Origin: Coprinellus micaceus | Taxonomy: Eukaryota > Basidiomycota > Agaricomycetes > Agaricales > Psathyrellaceae | Length of the DNA stretch: 64,000 bases | Assembly (NCBI GenBank): GCA_951394405.1 | Contig: OX596334.1 | Location: forward strand, 1,116,001-1,180,000 | Reading direction: 5' to 3' | Shown here: positions 56,893 through 64,000 of the stretch, piece after piece | How the letters are laid out: each line of letters starts with the position of its first letter | Position numbering within the stretch: position 1 is the stretch's first letter | Made by a program: the position numbers and the translations under genes | The notes under the pieces: model-generated | The model's database searches: none | What the model saw: only the letters and a program-made list of their open reading frames with translations | What the model was told of the DNA's origin: nothing

Positions 56893-59534
56893 ATGCCAGA
56901 CATGACAGACCCGTCCGCCTCGCCAGGCTCGCCACCCCGGCTCAGTTCCGCTGCTTCACTTCCCGACGTGCCTTGCACTCCAGTCAGAGTCCCTCAAGAG
57001 AATAGTACTATTCCTCGTTCGCTCGATGTCGACTCCGACGACGACGAGCCACCTCAGGGAGAACTGCCCACAATTTGCGAAGACCAGGTATCCGAAACCG
57101 ACGGAACCCCGGGAGGCCCCCCACCGACGCTCGATGACAGTCAGAGCGAATTCACCAAGACCAATTCGGAGAGCACCCCTCTCTCTAACGCTCCGCGAAA
57201 CTCCAGGACCCAAGAGGGAAACGAAGAAGAGAGGAAGCTTATGGATCTCGAGCTCAACATTGGCAAGGGCAGGAAAGTGAAGATTCTTTCTATGGAGGAA
57301 GCGATGGACATGTACCACGACGTAGCCACTGGGAAGGAGATCGACGAGTATCTCACCAAGAGCAAGCTCTACAGCCGCGCGAAGAAATGCTGGCCCAAGG
57401 TCCCTAGAGACGAGCCGAATGAGGAGGACCTATACGAACCGCTCACCAACATCGCCTCCGATATCGTTAGTTACTTCAAGCCGGGCTCTGTCCCCGATGG
57501 TGTCTCTCGACAAGTTGTGCTTTCTAAAGCTGCCAGACTGCTTCACGACAACGGAGTCTCTACCACGTCGCCCGACATCTGTGTGAAGGCGACAGGGCCG
57601 TCGTTCGAAACCCCCAAATCTGCGGCAAAGCACGGTCTCGGGTACAGTAACGTCGCATCTGTCTTCGACGCGAAGACCGAGAAAGGCTACGGAGGCCCCA
57701 AGCAGAACGCTAGGCAGCTCGGCGTCTACTCGAAGTAAGGTCGCTTACTTTCTAACATGGTAGCAGAAACTGAATGCACTGTAGGCAATTGTTCATTCAA
57801 CAGCCCAATCGTAATTTCGTCCGAGCCATCATCATCACAGAGGAACATGCACAGCTCTTTCACTTCGACCGCGGCGGTGTGTATGCTACCCCCTCTACCA
57901 AGATTCACGATATCTCGGACCCGGAGAAGAAATGCGGCGCCTACATGTTTATTCGCTGGGTCTTGGGTCTGACCTCGTACAAGGAAGAGGATATCGGCCT
58001 CGACACTTCCATCCAGTGGGAAATCGACGCCAAGGGCAAGAAGTCATCCGGCACTGCGACCGTCAATCAATACGACGGGGAGAACAAGGCATTCACGCCG
58101 GTCGTCTACGACCTGAACATGGAGGAACCGCCCTTCGTTCGCCCCTCTCTGACTGGTCGGGGAACGACTATTTGGCCAGCCAAGGAGCCTGGTACAGGTG
58201 TCCAAGTTCTGATCAAGTACTCTTGGCGTACCGATACTCGGACCCCCGAGAGCGATCACATGAAGGTCGCGAACGATCTCGAGATTTCGGGTATTCCCGA
58301 GATGGTCGGCTTCGAGGACTATTGCGCACAGACCATGGACTATCGGCCGGTCAACTTCGACGAGGACGCCTTCTTCAATCGCGTCAAGCTCCGAATCGTA
58401 ACCAGGAAACACGGGCTATCTATCTGGTACTTCAGATCGCGTCTTCAGCTCTTGCAGGCCCTTCTTGCTGCTATCATCGGTACGTCTGCTTGTAGGAATG
58501 TCTGCTGTTTGGGACGGTGGTGCTGACTGTGAGCCTAGCTCATGCGGAACTCTTCAAGAACAAGATCCTGCATCGGGACATCTCCATGCAAAACATCATC
58601 CTCGGATCTCCCAACTCTAGCTCTGCAGGCTACCTGATCGACCTTGACATGGCGCTCGATATCTCCCTTGATCGCAACTTTACAGGGGTGAGCAAGGATA
58701 AGCGGACGGTAAGCACAGATTCATCGGCCGACCAAGACCTATTCCTGACTTTGGATTCAGGGCTTGATGATCTATCAGTCGTATTGCACCCTCTCAGCTG
58801 CGAGTCTCATCGCACGGAACAAAGGGCTCACTCCCCCTCCCCATGACTACCTGGACGACCTCGAATGTTTCTTATACGTCGCCTGCCACCTCATGTACGC
58901 CTTCAAGCGTCCCGGTGTGTGGATCGAAGTGCTCCCCGGAGATATGATGAAGTGGACGCGAGGCGACCACTCCACACTCGCATCTATGAAGCGCCTTTTC
59001 TGCGAGGACTTGAAGAGGCGTGGGCCTGATTTATCCCCATGGTGGGGCCCACATTGCGAAACTCTTCTCGAAGAGTTTGGAAAGGTCGTTTACGAGATTC
59101 AAGGAAAGAAAAAGGACATCTTTGAAAGCACTCGCATGACAGCTGCAGCCAAGCGTAGCGCTCAGATGGAGCTTGCCAAGGCCACCACACGGCACTACGA
59201 GTTAGTCGTGGGTGCCTTCCGCAAGGCCATCGCAGGATTGGAGAGGAATGGACTTGCCGAAGAAGAACGTGTTCTCTATAAGCTTTCGCCCGACGCCGCA
59301 GCCAAGTGTCTCCATTTCCCCCTGTCCAACATCGTCAAAGCACTTCCGTTCGAATACCATATCCCACTCGATCTAGCCCCCCCGACGAGCATGAAGCGCA
59401 GCTCCCAAGGTCACGACGATGATGCCATGCCCAGCAAGCGAAATCGCCAGGGCCCTTCACCGCTTTCTGCTGCAATGGACGTTACCTTGAACGGCACTAT
59501 AACTGATGTCCCTGACTCTGACAGTGACATGTGA
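56893..59534 (+). CDS. FunK1 protein kinase J (subtype 2)
   Basis: FunK1 kinase, exons 56893-57734, 57785-58479, 58539-58708 and 58761-59534, 826 aa. Very close to G in every exon (exons 1, 2 and 3 have equal lengths: 842, 695 and 170 nt). Landmarks are ICVKATGPSFETP, LFIQQPNRNFVRA, TGRGTTIW, HRDISMQNIILG, LIDLDMALDI for DFG, MIYQSYCTLS and the tail SMKRSSQG...SKRNRQG. One change is at a sensitive spot: VLIKYSWR, where G and most paralogues have an acidic residue after the ATP-anchoring lysine (KD or KE). The lysine itself is kept. Confidence 0.88.
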
Positions 59535-59866
59535 CCCTACCATCTTGTATTGACCGAGGCTGCTGCGGTGCTGCTTTCCTTTGCAGTTCGGTTTGGTGAT
59601 GCCCTAGATAACCTTTTGAGTAGCTTACGCCTGCTTTTATACGAGTCATACCAGCACTAGGGAATACAACTCGCGCTTATCTTTGCGAACGACCAGCTGG
59701 GTCCGTGCACACTACGTATGTCTCCTCAGGGTCCCTCCCGCTAATCCTGGTTAACCCGTGGCTTCACAATGACCTGTGAAAGGCCCTTTATTATATATTG
59801 CAATCTAATTCCCTTGAGAGAGCCGACTTCGACTTCGAGTGCCACGAAATCGGCGTCGGCAAACCG

Positions 59867-59876
59867 CGATCACGTG
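59867..59876 (+). promoter_or_regulatory. CGATCACGTG element upstream of kinase K
   Basis: Exact match on the plus strand, 98 bp before the ATG. A TATATATTG stretch lies about 75 bp further upstream, as in promoter F. Confidence 0.6.
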
Positions 59877-59974
59877 CAATTCTCAATTGGGGAGACACGC
59901 GCCTTGATGAGAACCGGAGATTGAAACGTTCACCTCTCTCCTCAACCGCCACCATCCCACTTTCAACCTCCCCA

Positions 59975-62585
59975 ATGCCCCCTAATCTCAGGGAATACGA
60001 CAGCAGCGACGACGAAGACGACGCAGCAGCGAGACTATCGGCCGCGATTGACTACATCTTGTCTCTGCCCGAGGAGCGGCAGACGCGCCCAGACCAGAGC
60101 TCGAGGAACGGTCATACCAGCAGGGACAAGAAACAGGAGCATGAAAATGCGGTGTATCAAGAGTTTGGAGACAAGGTTCATCAAGTGAAGCCCGGCTGGG
60201 CCACGGAGCTATACCAGAACCTTGCGACCGACGACGACATCGTGGAATACCTGCGGGGCACGAGCTCTGGATACGATATGAAGAAGGGCTGTTGGGCGGC
60301 ACTCTCCAGGGAACAGGAAGACGAAGCTGAGCTCCGCTCTTCCCTCATTTCGATCACGTCCAACATTATCGGGTATTTCTATCCCTCCCCTCGGCCTGGC
60401 GTAGCGCGCTCTGTGATCGACTCCCACAACCTCCTCCTTCCGCACGACAACGGGAAGCACGCAAGCCGCCCTTCCATCTCTATCAAGGCGACTGGACCTT
60501 CCTTCGAGGTCCCGCGAAACCCAGAGACGACAGGTGGTCTGGGTTACACCAATGTCACCGGGGTAATAGATGCGAGGTTGGACAGAGCGCTGGGAGACGA
60601 GCTGGAGCAGGCAACGCAGCTCTCGGTCTACTGCAGGTACGTTTACTGCGGTGTAGTCAGTGCGCCGGGGTGCTGATCATTTTCCCAGACAAATATTCTT
60701 CCAACAACCGAATCGTCACTTCGCGCGCTCGCTCATGGTATCAGAGAACCACGTCCGCCTTGCCCATTACGATCGCAGCGGAGCGTACGTCACCCCCTTG
60801 TACAACATCCACACCGAACCGATTGTCTTCACCCGACTTATCCTGGGTTTGACGTCCCCAAACGAGGAAGTCCTCGGCCTCGACACTTCCATCCAATGGG
60901 TAATTGACCAGGCGACGGGGAGGAAAGTCTCCGGTACGATCAAAGTCGACGAGCACTCCGACGAGGACGAGGTCGCGACGACCGCCACATACGATCTCAA
61001 TATGGGCGAACCTCCCCTCATTCGGCCCACAATTCGCGGTCGCGGAACGGTGTGCTGGCACGCCACCAATCCCACCACAAACGAAGCTGTCTTGATTAAG
61101 GATGCATGGCGTTCGGAGGCACGCACATCAGAGGTGGAACATCTGCGTGCCGCGGCTGGTATCACGGGCGTCGTAGAGTTGCTCGCGTACCAGGATTTCT
61201 GCGCAGAGACCCGGAACTATCGCCCACAGTCGTTCACGGCGAAAGACTTTGGAAACAGGATCAAGCTGCGAGCCGTTCTGAAGAAATATGGAGCCTCGAT
61301 CTGGCATTTCAAAACGCGCTTGGAGCTTCTCCATGCGGTAAGGGATGCCTTCGTCGGTACGGCCTTTCCCTCCTTTTTCTGTTTCCGTGGTCTCACTATT
61401 TGTAGGACATAGGGAATTATATAGAAGAGGGATTCTCCATCGAGATGTCTCTGCGCCGAACATCCTCTTTGGGCCACCCGACGCGCTGGAAGGCAATCGA
61501 GGCTGCCTTATTGACCTCGACGTGGCCGTGCGGACGGAGCATGGCGTTTCTCCATTTCCTACCACCCCAAGAATCGTGAGTATTCCACACTCCTAAATTC
61601 AAAACCCGCGTAATAAAACGGCGAACAGGGAACACGTTGGTATCAATCCATCTTCGTCATGCGCAGCGAGAGCGACAAGCTCGGGGTTCCCCAGGATTAC
61701 TTGGACGACCTAGAGGGGTTCTTCTTTGTCCTGTGTCACATCATCTTCGTCTTCTCTGCACCAGGCGTTCGGAATCGCGACCCGCCCCACTTGTTCCTGC
61801 TTTGTGCCAACGAGGACAACATAGTCGTCTCCGCTGCCAAATCCGGCATGCTGGGGGACGACTTTCCCGTCGACGATATCCCGGCGTTTTGGGGCGAAGG
61901 CATAAAGGCAATGATAGTCGATTTTCGCCAGGTCCTGCTCGAGATCTTTGATAGGAAAGTAAGGATCACGAGGAATCGTAACCTCGATCGGGATGGGAAG
62001 TTGGAGGCCTTGTCTGCGTTGGCCCAGGGTGTCGACGTCCATTTTGGGAAGGTTAAGGATATATTCGACAAGGCTATCGTCCGGCTCGAGGAGGATGGCC
62101 CTTGTCCCGAGGAACTCAAGCTCAAGCCCGACTCCTCGATTCTCACTTCCCATACCCCTGCTCCTGCTCCAAGGACCTCTGGGTTCGTTGGGCACAACCC
62201 TCACACTATCGATTCTGTGTCCAGGGCTCACGAAGAGGGCGACAACAAACCCCAAGCGTCTGATCAAGTCAAGGCTTCCAATAATACCATGAACCCAGCT
62301 GACACGACCCCGCCTCTTCCTGCTGCAACCTCCGCACCCCCCGTGACCCTACCGCCCGCCCCAGCTCAGGTTAACGTGGACCCACGGAGATCTGCCCGCA
62401 TTCGCAAGCTCCTCCTGGCTCAGGGCCAGCAGACTCGTGCCTTCGCTGAACCTGGTGCTGAACCCCGTCGGTCCGAGAGGATACTTAAGCGCCGTTTGGA
62501 AGATGGCGAGGGGGAGAGTGGGCGCCCCTCCAAGGCAAGGCGTGCTGCCAAGCGTGCTGATCGAGTCTCGAAACGGTCGTCTTGA
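59975..62585 (+). CDS. FunK1 protein kinase K (subtype 1)
   Basis: FunK1 kinase, exons 59975-60636, 60689-61356, 61406-61575 and 61629-62585, 818 aa. I start at MPPNLREYDSSDDEDD, which aligns with the start of F; the frame is open upstream into the promoter. Landmarks are AAIDYILSLPEE, IKATGPSFEVP, IFFQQPNRHFARSL, RGRGTVCW, VLIKDAWR, HRDVSAPNILFG, LIDLDVAV for DFG, GTRWYQSIFV and DDLEGFFFVLCH. The tail carries RRSARIRKL and RRSERILKRR motifs, then KARRAAKRADRVSKR. Exon 1 is closely similar to F, whereas exon 2 differs at about 15 percent of residues. Confidence 0.88.
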
Positions 62586-63605
62586 AAGTGGCGCAACCCC
62601 TCGACCCATGCGATACACCCTCCTCCCATACCACCCTTCGTGTAATCACTCCCCCTCCCCACTCCCTGTTTCTTTACTCCAGTACCCCTCTAGTTCTCAT
62701 CCATTGTCATCGCTCCGTACATCGTAACCCGCCGTGATTGCCCTTTCTTCACCGCCCGCGCCACCTACTTTATACCCCACACGCATTGATACCCCTCGTC
62801 AGTTCACGTACAATACATCTGCCTGCTTTTCCACCATCCTTGACAAGGAGCCACTTCTCCTTCCGATTGCGATCGATTTTTGCGAATGCATCGGGAAGCC
62901 GCATACAATCCTAGACTACACTAAACACCGAAACATTCGACGCGAATTTGTTGATAGACAGAATACAGGAGGTGGATATTTACTGATAGCCTCATAGACT
63001 GGACAGGTCGCAGGTCTAAGTACCACCCCTCAGTGACCGCTCTGCCCGCGATCTCAGACTCCACTTCATTAACAACAAGGCAAAACCCCGAATCCTTCAC
63101 TATAGCGCTGGTGTCTCGGGACGCCGGCGAAGCAGCACCGTCATAGAATATGATATCCGAAGTTCCCAAGGAACTGCAGCTTCATCAGAGAAAGGCGTCG
63201 AACCACGGAAAAAGCAGCAGAAACGCAGAGCAGGAATTGGGGAATGTTTCCCCACGAGAGTCTGAATAGAAAGTGAGCTTAGTTAGGCCCTGGAGCGCTA
63301 CCATGGCCTCTCCACAGACGTTAACCTCTACCAAGACCTCAGGGTGCCCTTCTGTGTGCACAAATGAGCCATCCTTTACCCCGTCCTGCCTTGCACTGTT
63401 CAAGTTATGCCCAAACTTCACCGATACACCGGCTTTCAAGTTTCAATCAGTGATCAATGCGAGCGATCACGTGCACGATCTATTTCGGCCCGGGAGTGGT
63501 CGCGTCCAACCGTCATTGTTCTCTCTCTTACCACCACCATCTCCGTGTGTCGCCTCGGGCCTGTTCTCCTCGTTCTACCCTCCTTATAAAGGGATGCTAT
63601 TAGAC
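62586..63605. other. Intergenic region between kinases K and M
   Basis: 1.0 kb. 3' flank of K, then unremarkable sequence and the promoter of M with its element at 63474-63483. No gene supported. Confidence 0.45.
63474..63483 (+). promoter_or_regulatory. CGATCACGTG element upstream of gene M
   Basis: Exact match on the plus strand, 122 bp before the ATG at 63606, in the usual orientation. Confidence 0.6.
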
Positions 63606-64000
63606 ATGAATATGGGCGACAGCACCCCCAACGAACGGTCAGAACCGTCTCTCCCTGGCAATCATGGCCATACCAACACGAGTCGGCATCGCGCGTTCAC
63701 GACGACCAGCGAAAAGTACGGGCACGAGGTGTATCGCAGCCTTGTTGGGGATGAGGAAGTGAACGGGTTCCTGGAGAAGACGAAAACGTTCGATCTCGTA
63801 AACAAGCAATGGTCGCTTCCGCAAGCATCGTCGATCACAGAGCACCTGGTCACCTCCGCCTTCAAGATCATTCGCACCATTCTGGTACGACTCGTGAAGC
63901 CTACACAGCCCGGAGTCGAGAGAGATGTGAGGAACGTGTTCAAGGACAGCAGCCGTCGTCCGAAGAACGAAGACGGCTACAGCTTCAGTCCACCTCTCGT
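63606..64000 (+). CDS. N-terminal part of a diverged FunK1-type gene M
   Basis: Open from the ATG at 63606 (alternative 63612) to the window edge, 131 codons, no stop. The segment KYGHEVYRSLVGDEEVNGFL, followed by KTFDLVNKQWSLP, parallels the FunK1 N-terminal region, as in EKVYQELVMIHDISDFL of gene D and the CW...P position of G. VFKIIRTIL-type helices follow as in the paralogues. The conserved ATGPSFE motif and the kinase domain would lie beyond the window. The promoter carries the same element as the other kinases, which supports membership. It is the most diverged copy, and I cannot assign a subtype. Confidence 0.6.
   Translation, partial: MNMGDSTPNERSEPSLPGNHGHTNTSRHRAFTTTSEKYGHEVYRSLVGDEEVNGFLEKTKTFDLVNKQWSLPQASSITEHLVTSAFKIIRTILVRLVKPTQPGVERDVRNVFKDSSRRPKNEDGYSFSPPL

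Larger units (their letters stand above)
56035..62585 (+). repeat. Inverted segmental duplication, right copy
   Basis: Plus-strand counterpart of 18601-25115 read on the minus strand: about 860 bp of 5' flank, kinase J (counterpart of G) and kinase K (counterpart of F), in the same order and spacing. Similarity fades just after the stop codon of K. Borders were judged by eye. Confidence 0.8.

Overview
The window looks like genomic DNA of a filamentous basidiomycete, most likely an Agaricomycete. The genes are intron-rich, with introns of about 45-95 nt and GT/AG borders. There is a basidiomycete-type multicopper laccase, F-box protein families, and an exceptional run of FunK1 kinases (the fungal-specific family Pkinase_fungal, known to be expanded in mushroom-forming fungi). 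Gene models were spliced by hand; every internal exon was checked for phase. No RNA gene, CRISPR array or autonomous transposon could be supported.

Layout. 1-3.6 kb holds an RRM protein of the NOL8 type (minus, runs off the left edge) and a Gfo/Idh/MocA oxidoreductase lacking its EKP motif. 4.1-30 kb is a FunK1 array: six complete-length kinases on the minus strand (A 4.1-6.5, B 7.0-9.7, C 10.8-13.1 with a frameshift, F 18.6-21.2, G 21.6-24.3, H 26.4-28.8), one on the plus strand (D 13.4-15.8), one F-box gene (E 16.4-18.1) and one internally deleted kinase pseudogene (29.1-29.9). 31-34.7 kb is a large F-box/WD40 protein of the Cdc4/Fbw7 type. 34.7-39.1 kb has no convincing gene but a cluster of short ACTTAGC/GCTAAGT repeats. 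39.1-40.8 kb is a second type of F-box protein. 41.7-44.5 kb is a divergent pair: a 79-aa predicted secreted peptide and a laccase. 47-53 kb is housekeeping: an unrecognised mitochondrial protein, an ERMP1-like M28 membrane peptidase and the ESCRT-I subunit VPS28. 53.4-55.2 kb is an F-box paralogue of gene E. 56.9-62.6 kb has two more FunK1 kinases (J, K, plus strand), and the N-terminal part of another (M) runs off the right edge.

How it fits together. The kinases fall into three sequence subtypes. A-B-C and F-G-H repeat the same subtype order (1-2-3) on the same strand, so a three-gene cassette seems to have been duplicated. J-K with their 5' flank are an inverted copy of G-F about 31 kb away. 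All kinases share one exon structure, a C-terminal basic bipartite nuclear-localisation-like tail, and an LIDLD or LLDLD motif where conventional kinases have DFG. The most striking regulatory signal is a 10-bp element, CGATCACGTG in gene sense. It lies in the same orientation about 90-330 bp upstream of every kinase start except C, which shares D's element in the opposite orientation. Seven copies are exact and two have one mismatch. The element was not found in the 5' region of the deleted pseudogene. The array looks like a co-regulated, still-duplicating nuclear kinase family interleaved with F-box genes.
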